A stretch of 64,000 bases of DNA from Lachnospiraceae bacterium. GTDB lineage: Bacteria; Bacillota; Clostridia; Lachnospirales; Lachnospiraceae. Positions 35,094 to 44,001 of the stretch are shown here, piece by piece (positions within the stretch are counted from its first letter, which is position 1; every line of letters begins with the position of its first letter). The stretch lies in assembly GCA_017624855.1 (NCBI GenBank), contig JAGAMF010000009.1:124001-188000 (forward strand), in the 5' to 3' direction. The notes beneath the pieces were generated by a model. The model saw only the letters and a program-made list of their open reading frames with translations. It had not been told where the DNA came from and did not search any database. The position numbers and the translations under genes are program-made.

Positions 35094-36611
35094 ATGAAAA
35101 AGCGGATTATATTCAGTATAAGTGCGGTTTTTATTCTGGTTTTGGCCTTTTCTTTTGTTTTATCCATGCAGAAAACCGGTGTGGCCGGCGGAGGACAGGA
35201 AGCATTTCAGATGGATGGAAGTACTTTGATGAAGTACTTAGGCAGTTCTGAAGTGGTTTATGTGCCGGATTCCGTACAGGTAATTGCGCAAGGTGCTTTT
35301 GAGGATAACGATTATATTAAAAAAGTGGTTTTACCCAGTAAATTAACCACCATTGAGTACAATGCGTTTGCGGAATGCGACAATCTTTTAGAGATTGACA
35401 TTCCGGATCGTGTGACCAAAATCGGCTCTGCGGCTTTTGCAAATTGTAAGTCACTTTCGGATGTATATATCGGTAAAAGCGTGGAAGAGGTGGGTTCCGG
35501 CATTTTTGCGGGCTGTACCGATTTGCAGGACTTGGATGTCAGCGAGAAAAGCACCACTTTAACATGCTTGGACGGTGTGTTAATGAGTGCGGACAGAACA
35601 TATGTATATCAGATGCTTCCCGGAAGGGAGAAACCTTTTTATATCATGAATAATAAGGTGGAGGAAATCGGACAGTACGCGTTCTGGGGCTGTAATAATT
35701 TGGAGCATGTAATTTTATCCGATAAAATACAGGAGATTTCTCCTTATGCTTTTTCAAATGCAGCAAACTTAAAATCCGTATCCATGTCTTTCGCAGTGAC
35801 GGAAATTTCAATGAAGGCTTTTGAAGACTGCGGTAATTTGGAGCAGATTTACATTCCGGATTCCGTTCTTAAAATTCATGAGACCGCTTTTGACGGTTGT
35901 TCCAAATTGAATTTTTATACGGCAGACGGAACTTATGGCGGTATGTATGCCAAAGAAAAGTCCATTTCCGTGACCAATACACCGATTTACAGTCTTTCTT
36001 ATGCGGAAGAGGTGGAAGAAGATTATTACCAAGCCATAAAAGAAGAGAAAGAGAAATCCGAACAGGCAGCCAATGCCCCTATTGAGATTGAAGTAGGGCC
36101 TGATGTAATGGGTTATACCACTCTGGTAGGCAATCATGCCGTGATTTTAATGGATAGCGGTGCCGGCGAAGTGGTTTCCGGAGCCAATGCACAGTGGAAT
36201 GACGAATTAAAAGAAATGGCGAAAGAAGGTAGTGTTGAAGCCAATGCCTTTTATGGTGTAGATACTTTAAAAGATGTTGTTATTCCGGACGGAGTCAAAG
36301 AGATTGATAAATTTGCATTTGCCAGAAGCAGTTTAACTTCCGTAACAATACCGGAAGGAACGGAAACGATTGGTTATGCGGCCTTTTATCATTGCGACAA
36401 TCTGGATGAAGTAGCGATTCCCGATACCGTAACTTATATCGGAGATAAAGCTTTTGCTCATACTAAGTGGCTGGAAAACTGGTATGAAAACGGTGAAGGT
36501 GATTATCTTATTGTAGGCGATGGCGTATTGTTGGCATATAAAGGAAAGCCGGAGGATTATAAAATTCCTGCCGGAGTGAAATATGTAGCGTGTGAAACAC
36601 CCAATTCATAA
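35094..36611 (+). CDS. Secreted or membrane-tethered BspA-type LRR protein
   Basis: A 505-aa protein with an N-terminal signal/anchor helix (about residues 5-25) and two groups of LRR_5 repeats (about 50-285 and 395-470). Typical units read IPDRVTKIGSAAFANCKSLSD. An acidic, Lys/Glu-rich insertion (EEVEEDYYQAIKEEKEKSEQ) lies at about 305-325. There is no LPXTG-type signal, unlike its upstream neighbour. An AAAGGAGG site precedes the ATG. It is in the same direction 76 bp after the large LRR protein and probably in the same unit. It is likely a cell-surface binding protein. Confidence 0.9.
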   Translation: MKKRIIFSISAVFILVLAFSFVLSMQKTGVAGGGQEAFQMDGSTLMKYLGSSEVVYVPDSVQVIAQGAFEDNDYIKKVVLPSKLTTIEYNAFAECDNLLEIDIPDRVTKIGSAAFANCKSLSDVYIGKSVEEVGSGIFAGCTDLQDLDVSEKSTTLTCLDGVLMSADRTYVYQMLPGREKPFYIMNNKVEEIGQYAFWGCNNLEHVILSDKIQEISPYAFSNAANLKSVSMSFAVTEISMKAFEDCGNLEQIYIPDSVLKIHETAFDGCSKLNFYTADGTYGGMYAKEKSISVTNTPIYSLSYAEEVEEDYYQAIKEEKEKSEQAANAPIEIEVGPDVMGYTTLVGNHAVILMDSGAGEVVSGANAQWNDELKEMAKEGSVEANAFYGVDTLKDVVIPDGVKEIDKFAFARSSLTSVTIPEGTETIGYAAFYHCDNLDEVAIPDTVTYIGDKAFAHTKWLENWYENGEGDYLIVGDGVLLAYKGKPEDYKIPAGVKYVACETPNS

Positions 36612-36643
36612 AAGAATGTGTCTAAATCGGCACATTCTTTTTG
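36611..36643 (+). terminator. Terminator after the LRR gene cluster
   Basis: AAAGAATGTG (36611-36620) pairs perfectly with CACATTCTTT (36631-36640), followed by TT; it overlaps the stop codon's last base. Confidence 0.8.
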
Positions 36644-36718
36644 TTTGATTTAAATAATGTTTATAAATGATGTCGGTAAATAAATTGCAAAGAATATGGC
36701 TGTTTTACAAATAAACAT

Positions 36719-36747
36719 TTGACTTTACAAGCATACATGTTTAAAAT
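36719..36747 (+). promoter_or_regulatory. Predicted promoter of the citrate synthase-icd unit
   Basis: TTGACT at 36719-36724 and TAAAAT at 36742-36747 are separated by 17 bp. Confidence 0.65.
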
Positions 36748-36823
36748 GAAACACGGTGAATTATATGAATTTGGATAAAAGTCCAAAGCCCGAAAGGCCA
36801 GTCGGGCAGAAACGGAGGACAAA

Positions 36824-38239
36824 ATGAGCGAAAACGAACACTTTCAGAACCGACAGGTGACCATGAATCCCAAGAATAACCTGCTTCAGATTGAAGAGCA
36901 TATGTATATTCTGGATGATGTGTCAAAACCCAATGTATTTAGAAATATGTTTCCTTATTCAGAGGTACCCATGATTCCTTTTAATGACAGAATCGTGCCT
37001 CACAATATGCCTAAGGAAATTTGGATTACCGATACAACTTTCCGCGACGGACAGCAGTCCAGAGCACCCTATACAACAGAACAGATCGTAACCATTTATG
37101 ATTACTTACATAAATTAGGCGGTCCCAACGGTATGATTCGTGCCAGCGAATTCTTCCTTTACAGTAAGAAGGACAGAGATGCCGTTTACAAATGTATGGA
37201 ACGCGGCTATCAGTTCCCGGAAGTAACCAGCTGGATTCGTGCCAGTGAGCAGGATTTCAAACTGGTAAAAGAAATAGGAATGAAGGAAACCGGTATTCTG
37301 GTAAGCTGTTCCGATTATCATATTTTCTTAAAATTAAAAATGACAAGAGGTCAGGCATTAAACCATTACTTAAATGTAATCAGACAGTGCCTTGATGAAG
37401 GCATCAGTCCCAGATGTCATTTGGAAGATGTAACAAGAGCTGATATCTACGGATTTGTAGTTCCTTTCTGTATGGAACTGATGAAATTGATGGAAGAGTA
37501 CAAGATTCCTGTTAAAATTCGTCTTTGCGATACCATGGGCTACGGTGTAAACTATCCCGGTGCGGTAATTCCCCGAAGCGTTCAGGGTATTATCTATGCC
37601 ATCCATGTAAATGCAGGTGTGCCTCATCATTTATTGGAATGGCATGGACATAACGACTTTTATAAGGCGGTTTCCAACTCAACCACAGCTTGGCTTTACG
37701 GTTGTGCAGGTATTAATACTTCCTTGTTCGGTATCGGTGAAAGAACCGGTAATACTCCGCTTGAAGCAATGGTATTTGAATATGCTCAGCTTAAGGGTGG
37801 CTTAAATGGTATGGATACCACTGTAATTACAGAGCTTGCTGAATACTATGAGAAGGAATTGGGTTATGAAATTCCTCCTATGACACCTTTTGTAGGTAAG
37901 AACTTCAATGTAACAAGAGCCGGTATCCACGCAGACGGTTTATTAAAGAACGAAGAAATTTACAATATCTTTGATACAGAGAAATTCCTTGGAAAACCTG
38001 CCTGCTGCGCGGTTTCCAATACATCCGGTCTTGCGGGAATTGCTCACTGGATGAACACTTACTATCGTTTAAAAGGTGAAGCGCAGGTAGATAAGAAGGA
38101 TGAAATTGTGTTAAAGGTAAAAGACTGGGTTGATGTGCAGTATGCGGAAGGTCGTGTGACCGTTATGACCGACGAAGAATTGGATGTACAGATTAAAGCA
38201 TTCTGTGAAGAAATGCACATTCCGGTTTATGTAAGATAA
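36824..38239 (+). CDS. Probable (Re)-citrate synthase, DRE-TIM metallolyase family
   Basis: A 471-aa enzyme of the isopropylmalate/homocitrate synthase superfamily. The acyl-CoA and metal motif TDTTFRDGQQSR (69-80) and the metal-binding HGHND (274-278) are intact, and GIGERTGNTPLEAM is typical. It lacks the long C-terminal LeuA regulatory domain. Directly downstream is NADP isocitrate dehydrogenase, which favours citrate synthesis (Re-type, as in Clostridium kluyveri) over leucine or lysine synthesis. It would condense acetyl-CoA and oxaloacetate. Alternatives are homocitrate or citramalate synthase. A GGAGG site sets the start. Confidence 0.68.
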   Translation: MSENEHFQNRQVTMNPKNNLLQIEEHMYILDDVSKPNVFRNMFPYSEVPMIPFNDRIVPHNMPKEIWITDTTFRDGQQSRAPYTTEQIVTIYDYLHKLGGPNGMIRASEFFLYSKKDRDAVYKCMERGYQFPEVTSWIRASEQDFKLVKEIGMKETGILVSCSDYHIFLKLKMTRGQALNHYLNVIRQCLDEGISPRCHLEDVTRADIYGFVVPFCMELMKLMEEYKIPVKIRLCDTMGYGVNYPGAVIPRSVQGIIYAIHVNAGVPHHLLEWHGHNDFYKAVSNSTTAWLYGCAGINTSLFGIGERTGNTPLEAMVFEYAQLKGGLNGMDTTVITELAEYYEKELGYEIPPMTPFVGKNFNVTRAGIHADGLLKNEEIYNIFDTEKFLGKPACCAVSNTSGLAGIAHWMNTYYRLKGEAQVDKKDEIVLKVKDWVDVQYAEGRVTVMTDEELDVQIKAFCEEMHIPVYVR

Positions 38240-38307
38240 TAACGGAGTAAACGGCGGATTTTTATAAAATATTATGTTTGCCGGTATAGAACAAAAAGGA
38301 GACAGAC

Positions 38308-39513
38308 ATGGAAAAGATTAAAATGATTACCCCTCTTGTTGAGATGGACGGAGATGAAATGACCAGAATCCTCTGGCAGATGATTAAGGATGAACTTTTA
38401 CTTCCTTACATTGATTTGAAGACAGAGTACTATGATTTGGGCCTTGAACACAGAAATGAAACCGATGACCAGGTTACCGTAGATTCTGCCAATGCAACCA
38501 TGAAGTATGGTGTTGCTGTTAAGTGTGCAACCATTACTCCCAATGCGGCAAGAATGACAGAATATGACTTAAAAGAAATGTGGAAGAGTCCTAACGGAAC
38601 CATTCGTGCAATGCTTGACGGTACCGTATTCCGTGCACCCATCGTTGTAAAAGGCATTGAACCCTGCGTTCGCAACTGGAAGAAACCCATTACCATTGCA
38701 AGACATGCATACGGTGATGTTTATAAAAATACCGAATTGAAGATTGATGGACCCGGTAAGGCTGAATTGGTATTTACCGCAGATGACGGTACAGTAACCA
38801 GAGCAACCATTCAGAATTTTGACAGAGCGGGTATTGTGCAGGGGCTTCACAACATTGATGATTCCATCGGAAGCTTTGCAAGAGCATGTTTTAACTATGC
38901 CCTTGATACCAAGCAGGATTTATGGTTTGCAACCAAGGATACCATTTCTAAGAAGTACGATCATAATTTCAAGGATATTTTCCAGGAAATCTATGATGCA
39001 GAATACAAGACCAAATTTGAAGAAGCAGGCATTACTTACTTCTATACCTTAATTGATGATGCGGTAGCCCGTGTAATGAAGGCAGAAGGCGGATTTATCT
39101 GGGCTTGTAAAAACTATGACGGCGATGTTATGTCCGATATGGTAAGCTCTGCATTTGGTTCACTTGCTATGATGACTTCCGTTCTTGTATCACCCAGTGG
39201 TGTATATGAGTATGAAGCTGCACATGGTACCGTACAGAGACATTACTACAAGCACTTAAAGGGCGAAGAAACTTCAACCAACTCCGTTGCAACTATTTTT
39301 GCATGGACAGGTGCGTTAAGAAAGCGTGGCGAGTTAGACAATACTCCCGAATTATGTGCATTCGCGGATAAGTTGGAGAGAGCAACGCTTAAGACTATCG
39401 AAGACGGTAAGATGACCAAAGACTTGGCGCTGATTACATCTCTTGAAAATGTAACAACATTGAACAGCCAGGATTTTATCAAGGCTATTCGTGAAACCAT
39501 GGATGCAATGTAA
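38308..39513 (+). CDS. icd: NADP-dependent isocitrate dehydrogenase (eukaryote-like homodimeric type)
   Basis: Oxidatively decarboxylates isocitrate to 2-oxoglutarate with NADP. The 401-aa sequence follows the eukaryote-like subfamily: [16 protein letters not shown] at the N-terminus, [33 protein letters not shown]-type substrate-binding region, [41 protein letters not shown] and [19 protein letters not shown] precedes the ATG. It lies 68 bp after the citrate synthase-like gene; together they suggest glutamate-precursor synthesis through an oxidative half-cycle. No aconitase gene is seen here. Confidence 0.96.
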   Translation: MEKIKMITPLVEMDGDEMTRILWQMIKDELLLPYIDLKTEYYDLGLEHRNETDDQVTVDSANATMKYGVAVKCATITPNAARMTEYDLKEMWKSPNGTIRAMLDGTVFRAPIVVKGIEPCVRNWKKPITIARHAYGDVYKNTELKIDGPGKAELVFTADDGTVTRATIQNFDRAGIVQGLHNIDDSIGSFARACFNYALDTKQDLWFATKDTISKKYDHNFKDIFQEIYDAEYKTKFEEAGITYFYTLIDDAVARVMKAEGGFIWACKNYDGDVMSDMVSSAFGSLAMMTSVLVSPSGVYEYEAAHGTVQRHYYKHLKGEETSTNSVATIFAWTGALRKRGELDNTPELCAFADKLERATLKTIEDGKMTKDLALITSLENVTTLNSQDFIKAIRETMDAM

Positions 39514-39538
39514 GAAATAAACAAAGTAGCAATATAAA

Positions 39539-39576
39539 ATGAGCAGTGTGGATGTTTAGGATTCCGTACTGCTCAT
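39539..39576 (+). terminator. Hairpin after icd
   Basis: ATGAGCAGT (39539-39547) pairs perfectly with ACTGCTCAT (39568-39576). The tail AAGTATTTAT is only weakly T-rich, so termination efficiency is uncertain. Confidence 0.5.
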
Positions 39577-39680
39577 AAGTATTTATAAATGCATGAATTT
39601 GATGGAGTAACAACTCCCGGCTTGTCAGCATGAACGGATACTATAAATTGTGGGAATGATGAAGGAAAAAGGTATAACAA

Positions 39681-40193
39681 ATGATGTCGTATCAAAATAT
39701 AATCGGTAAGTATTTGTATATAGCAGCAATTAGACAGCGGGCAAATGCTTGGAATAAAGGATACAGAATATTTCATAAAAAACAAATATATAAGCATTTG
39801 GTTGATATGAAAGTACTTGTGAATCTTCTTGAAAGCGAAGATTTAGAGCATATAAAAAATGAGATTCTTGACTATGCCGCTAAGTATGCAGAAGAAACAC
39901 CGGTTCTGTCGGACTGTGAGGAGTATTCAGAAGAATATTGCATTCTTAATCGTTTTATGATATCTTTGCTGGATGTTTCGATAAAAGAAACTGCCAAAAG
40001 GATTACGGATTGGAATTGTGTTGCACATAAACTTGATGTGTTTCATAACCTTCCCAAAGTATATTTGTGCAGTAAAAAGGAAGATGGATGCAATAACAGA
40101 CTTTCTATAGAGGATGCTTATTCATTCTTGGATATGGTTGCAAATGATGATGAAAAGACCGAATTAATGCAGTTGAAATCATCAACTAAATAA
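39681..40193 (+). CDS. Hypothetical protein, 170 aa
   Basis: An unrecognised, soluble, largely helical and acidic protein with several Cys (SDCEEY, YLCSKKEDGCNN) and no signal or membrane segment. An AAGGAAAAAGG stretch lies upstream of two consecutive ATG codons (39681 and 39684), either of which could be the start. Base composition is more AT-rich than icd. It stands next to the 539-bp palindrome-rich non-coding stretch that follows, so it could belong to an acquired segment. Function unknown. Confidence 0.65.
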   Translation: MMSYQNIIGKYLYIAAIRQRANAWNKGYRIFHKKQIYKHLVDMKVLVNLLESEDLEHIKNEILDYAAKYAEETPVLSDCEEYSEEYCILNRFMISLLDVSIKETAKRITDWNCVAHKLDVFHNLPKVYLCSKKEDGCNNRLSIEDAYSFLDMVANDDEKTELMQLKSSTK

Positions 40194-40258
40194 TTTAACG
40201 AATTTCAGGCGACTGTTGAGGATGAATGCACGCGTAAATTTGAAGTTTTATTAGATTT

Positions 40259-40505
40259 AAGTAGATGGTAAGATACCTACTTATGAATGTGGATGCTATA
40301 TAAAACGGTAAATATATGCAGCTTTTGAAAAGAAATACCTGCTGAGAAAAAATTGGATTAAGCTAGTGGGTAAAATATTTTATTTGGTATATTATTTTAC
40401 CTACGCTTACTAAGTATTATTGTTTGAGTAGGTAAATTTTTTGGTGAGAGAGCAAAAAATACCTACTATATGGATTGTGTTGATGTGTTAGTAGGTGTAT
40501 CGCCA
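40259..40505. repeat. Cluster of AGTAGGTA/TACCTACT palindromes in a gene-free stretch
   Basis: Three imperfect palindromes with the same arms follow one another: around 40259-40282 (TACCTACTT arm), 40369-40402 (GGTAAAATA with TATTATTTTACC) and 40428-40476 (GTAGGTA with a TTTTTTG extension, pairing with CAAAAAATACCTAC). A further GTAGGTG follows at 40490-40496. The stretch 40194-40732 has no supported gene. It could be a decayed mobile element or a set of repressor sites. Confidence 0.5.
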
Positions 40506-40650
40506 TGCCGACAGACTCGTAACCTAGCGCTTACTCGTTGTCGCGGCATTCGCCGTATGCATCTGAACTCGAATATGTCTGCCTGTGAGCAAGCTCCCAG
40601 CCGCCAATTCGGTTCATTTGCGCATGGCTCATTGCTACGCGCAAACTTTT
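40501..40650. repeat. GC-richer non-coding element sharing a core with 11779-11927
   Basis: This block is markedly richer in CG dinucleotides than its AT-rich flanks. It contains ATGCCG/CGGCAT (about 40505-40550) and TTTGCGC/GCGCAAA (40617-40623 with 40639-40645) hairpins. TCGGTTCATTTGCGCA (40609-40624) matches 14 of 16 bases of the element after gpmI. A 60-codon open frame (40470-40652) crosses it but has no protein-like composition. Confidence 0.45.
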
Positions 40651-40652
40651 AG

Positions 40653-40707
40653 TTAAAAAATAACAAAAGACCATTTTATTCATTTGATAAAACGGTCTTT
40701 TGTTATT
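40653..40707 (-). terminator. Terminator of the ABC-F gene
   Basis: AATAACAAAAGACC (40659-40672) pairs perfectly with GGTCTTTTGTTATT (40694-40707), with an additional TTTTAT/ATAAAA inner pairing. On the minus strand a TTTTTTAA tract follows. Confidence 0.85.
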
Positions 40708-40732
40708 GATTTAATGATATAAAAAGTATTTC

Positions 40733-42715
40733 TTATTCTTCACTTAACTCTTCCCACAACTCATACAACTCATCCAACTTACTTTGTGCCGCATCGCATT
40801 CCTTGCATAATTCCTGTAATTTTACGGAGTTGGAAGCAATTTCGGGCTTGGACATTTCTTCCTGCAATTGAGCAATTTTATTTTCCAATTCTTCGATTTC
40901 TTTCTCGGTTTTGGCAAGCTGATTTTCGCGCTTTCTTTTTGCGGCCTGTAATTCTTTTTGCTTTGCCCAATCCAGCTTGGCATCGGTTTGCGCGCTGTCA
41001 TTGACAGGAGAAGCGGTAGTGCCGGAAGCTGAAACAGAACCCTGCGTGGAATTAACATTTCCGGTTGCGGAAGCACTTTTACTCATATAATCTGCGGACT
41101 GTTCCAAATCCTGAGCGGATTTTTCTAAGAAATAATCGTAATCACCCTGATAGGAAGTAACCTTACAACCATCCAGATGCAGAATTCTGCTTGCGGTACG
41201 GTTGATAAAATATCGGTCATGGGATACATATAAAACCGTGCCGGTATAGGCGTTTAAGGCTTCCTCCAAAACTTCCTTGGAAACCATGTCCAAGTGATTG
41301 GTAGGCTCGTCCAAGATTAAGAAGTTTGCACCGGAAAGCATGAGCTTTGCCAGTACCACGCGGCCGCGTTCACCACCGCTTAATGAGCGGATAGGTTGGA
41401 AGACTTCGTCCCCTGTAAAAAGAAACGCCGCCAACACATTACGAATCTCCGTCTGAGTAAGCTTGGGATAAGTATCCGAAATTTCATCAAATACGGTTTT
41501 GCTTTCGTCCAAAACACGGCTCTGCTGGTCAAAATAACCAATGGTTACATTGGTGCCGAGTTTGACACAACCGTGATCAGGTTCGATTAAGCCGTTAATA
41601 ATTTTAAGAATATTGGTTTTGCCGGTACCGTTTTGGCCGATAAGGGCAATGTGTTCTCCTCTTTTTATTTCGAAAGACACATTGTTAAAAAGTGTGCGCT
41701 CGCCATAGGACTTGGCAAGGCTTTCTACGGATAAAACATCATTTCCGCTTATGATGGCAGGAGAGAGAGTAAACTGCATATCTGCCTTTTCTTCCGTAGG
41801 CTTTTCGATGCGTTCGATGCGGTCAAGAAGTTTCTGGCGGCTGTCGGCTCTTTTTACGCTTTTTTCCCGATTAAAAGAGCGGAGTTTGCTGATGACTTCC
41901 TCCTGGTGCTTGATTTCACGCTGTTGATTCTCATATGCGGCAAGGCGGCTCTGTAACCAGACTTCTTTTTTTGCGATGAAGTCTTCGTAGTTGCCTTCAT
42001 AACATAAGGAATTGCCTTGGTCGATTTCAATTACCTTGCTGACGATTTTATTGATAAAATAGCGGTCATGGGAGACTACCAGTACCGCGCTTTTGACATT
42101 TAAAAGATAGTTTTCAAGCCATCTGACGGATTCGATATCCAAATAGTTGGTAGGCTCGTCCAAAAGGATTAAATCAGGCTTTTCCAAAAGAATGCGACCT
42201 AAAAGCAGTCTTGTGCGTTCTCCGCCGCTTAAAGTGGATACCGGCTTACCGAAGTCTTCCTCCTTGAATTGAAGACCTCTTAAAATACCCTGAATATCGC
42301 TTTTGTAAGTGTAGCCGCCGGCTAAATCAAAGGCATGCATTTTATCGTGATAAGCCTTCATATGAGTATCTAAATTATCTTCGGTTAAGTGCTTCATGTC
42401 TTCTTCCATTTGGCGAAGGGTTTCTTCCATGCGAATCACATCGGCTTTTACCACGAGGAGTTCGTCGTATACCGTATTGGTGGAAGTGTAGTCATGATGC
42501 TGGGAAAGGTAACCGATAGAAGAATCTTTTTTGATTGCAACTTCACCTTCGTCCGCATCTAGTTCTTTGGTAATAATATGAAAAAGAGTGGTTTTACCGG
42601 CACCGTTGTTGCCGATTAAAGCCGCTTTTTCGTGATCGTTTATATGAAAAGTTACTTTTTTTAACACATCCTTATCGCCGAAAGACTTACTTATGTTCTG
42701 ACAGGATAAAATCAT
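40733..42715 (-). CDS. ABC-F family ATPase (YdiF/Uup-like)
   Basis: A 660-aa soluble protein with two ABC domains and no membrane segments. Walker A motifs are GNNGAGKTT (36-44) and GQNGTGKTN (about 350), signatures are LSGGERTRLLLG and LSGGERGRVVLAK, and Walker B is LILLDEPTNYLD and LILDEPTNHLD. The charged interdomain linker and a C-terminal coiled coil (KKRENQLAKTEKEIEELENKI-type, after a Ser/Thr-rich stretch) are present. ABC-F proteins act on the ribosome. The linker length and C-terminal domain fit housekeeping YdiF/Uup better than antibiotic-resistance types. It has its own promoter and terminator. Confidence 0.93.
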   Translation of the reverse strand: MILSCQNISKSFGDKDVLKKVTFHINDHEKAALIGNNGAGKTTLFHIITKELDADEGEVAIKKDSSIGYLSQHHDYTSTNTVYDELLVVKADVIRMEETLRQMEEDMKHLTEDNLDTHMKAYHDKMHAFDLAGGYTYKSDIQGILRGLQFKEEDFGKPVSTLSGGERTRLLLGRILLEKPDLILLDEPTNYLDIESVRWLENYLLNVKSAVLVVSHDRYFINKIVSKVIEIDQGNSLCYEGNYEDFIAKKEVWLQSRLAAYENQQREIKHQEEVISKLRSFNREKSVKRADSRQKLLDRIERIEKPTEEKADMQFTLSPAIISGNDVLSVESLAKSYGERTLFNNVSFEIKRGEHIALIGQNGTGKTNILKIINGLIEPDHGCVKLGTNVTIGYFDQQSRVLDESKTVFDEISDTYPKLTQTEIRNVLAAFLFTGDEVFQPIRSLSGGERGRVVLAKLMLSGANFLILDEPTNHLDMVSKEVLEEALNAYTGTVLYVSHDRYFINRTASRILHLDGCKVTSYQGDYDYFLEKSAQDLEQSADYMSKSASATGNVNSTQGSVSASGTTASPVNDSAQTDAKLDWAKQKELQAAKRKRENQLAKTEKEIEELENKIAQLQEEMSKPEIASNSVKLQELCKECDAAQSKLDELYELWEELSEE

Positions 42716-42753
42716 ATCCGATACTCCTTGTTTCTAACAATAATACAAAAATG

Positions 42754-42782
42754 ATTATAGGCTATTTTCAGGAAAAAAGCAA
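42754..42782 (-). promoter_or_regulatory. Predicted promoter of the ABC-F gene
   Basis: On the minus strand TTGCTT (42782-42777) and a consensus TATAAT (42759-42754) are separated by 17 bp. Confidence 0.65.
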
Positions 42783-42823
42783 AGAGAAAGAATTTAAATT
42801 TATGTGCAAAATTGAATGGTATG

Positions 42824-42832
42824 TGTTATAAT
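42824..42832 (+). promoter_or_regulatory. Extended -10 promoter of the TIR gene pair
   Basis: A consensus TATAAT (42827-42832) with an upstream TGT extended -10 element lies about 42 bp before the first TIR gene. The -35 region (GTGCAA) is poor, as is usual for extended -10 promoters. Confidence 0.5.
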
Positions 42833-42874
42833 GATGAAGGCTGTATATTTCGTCGGCAAAAGAGGGAATGAAAT

Positions 42875-43960
42875 ATGAATCAATGTAACGAAAATATGCC
42901 TTACATTTTTATCAGTTATTCGCATCTTGACAGTGATTTGGTCCTTCCGATTGTAAACAGACTCAGTGCGGAAGGATATAATCTATGGTATGATATTGGC
43001 ATTGAAGCCGGTTCGGAATGGGATGAGAATATTGCCCGGCATATTGGAAAGTGCAATTATTTTATTGCACTTGTCAGTGAAAATTATATTAGTTCAAAAA
43101 ATTGTAAAGATGAATTAAACTATTCCAGAGATCTGGATAAGGAACAGTTTTTGATTTATTTGGAAGATGTGGAGTTGCCCGCCGGTATGGCAATGCGCAT
43201 GAACCGAATCCAGGCAATTTATTGGAATAAATATGAGCCGGATAATGTAGAAGCCGCTTATCAGAAAATATTTACTGCGGTAGGAATTGAAAGAACCAGA
43301 GTGCTTGTTCCGGGTATGGGAACATATCAACAGGCACAATCTGTATTGCCGGATACGAATGTATCAATGAATTCGGCAATGAATTCATGCTCTAAAAAGA
43401 GAGAAAAAGCTTCTTTTTTTAAGCCGGTATTGAGTGTTTGCGGAGTGCTTTTGATTGTATTACTTACGCTTGCAGTTGTTTTGGGCGTAGTATTGATTAA
43501 AAAGGTAATAAACGCCGGTGAAAATACGGAAGTAAATACAGAAGTAAATACAGAAGTATCCATAGAGGTGGATAGTGACCATCCTTTATATGAATATTAT
43601 GAAAGGGCAGAGACCGGGGATGTCGATGCCATGATGTATTTGGGGGACTCTTATTATAATGGCAGTGATTATGTAGCCATTGATTATGAGGCATGTCTGT
43701 ATTGGTATGAAATGGCCGCTGATACCGGTAATGCGGAAGCAATGTATAAGCTTGGTAATTGTTATTATTGGGGGATGTACAGCGTAGAAGAGGATCCTGA
43801 AATGGCGTTTGTATGGTGGCATCAGGCTGCAAGCCGCGGACATTTGGATAGTATTTATAATGTAGCATGGTGTTATGAAAAAGGATACGGCGTTCAACCT
43901 GATTATGATAAAGCCATGGAATGGAATCAGATTTTAATCGATGCAAATTATGAATTTTAA
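42875..43960 (+). CDS. TIR-domain membrane protein with Sel1 repeats
   Basis: A 361-aa single-pass membrane protein. An N-terminal TIR domain (about 9-135) has YIFISYSHLDSD, WYDIGIEAGSEWDENIA, FIALVSENYISS and CKDEL. E80 in CKDEL is at the position of the catalytic Glu in NAD-cleaving TIR domains. One membrane helix lies at about 185-209, followed by a NTEV-repeat stalk and Sel1 repeats (about 245-355; GNAEAMYKLGNCYYWG-type). No signal peptide is present, so TIR is probably inside and Sel1 outside. The next gene pairs TIR with LRR in the same layout. NADase activity or signalling is inference. Confidence 0.87.
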   Translation: MNQCNENMPYIFISYSHLDSDLVLPIVNRLSAEGYNLWYDIGIEAGSEWDENIARHIGKCNYFIALVSENYISSKNCKDELNYSRDLDKEQFLIYLEDVELPAGMAMRMNRIQAIYWNKYEPDNVEAAYQKIFTAVGIERTRVLVPGMGTYQQAQSVLPDTNVSMNSAMNSCSKKREKASFFKPVLSVCGVLLIVLLTLAVVLGVVLIKKVINAGENTEVNTEVNTEVSIEVDSDHPLYEYYERAETGDVDAMMYLGDSYYNGSDYVAIDYEACLYWYEMAADTGNAEAMYKLGNCYYWGMYSVEEDPEMAFVWWHQAASRGHLDSIYNVAWCYEKGYGVQPDYDKAMEWNQILIDANYEF

Positions 43961-44001
43961 ATATTTACAGCGTTATTTAGTTTTTTGAAAGGCGGAAGAA
44001 A

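Noticed and set aside
36824-38239. 2-isopropylmalate synthase (LeuA)
   Set aside because: The superfamily motifs fit, but the C-terminal regulatory domain is missing and the next gene is icd, so Re-citrate synthase is preferred; LeuA remains a fallback.
40470-40652. Open frame of 60 codons rich in Cys and Arg
   Set aside because: It lies within the hairpin-rich non-coding element, has no ribosome site, and its composition follows the CG-rich repeats rather than protein coding.
40733-42715. Antibiotic-resistance ABC-F protein
   Set aside because: The C-terminal coiled coil and linker look like the housekeeping YdiF/Uup type; nothing in the context suggests resistance.
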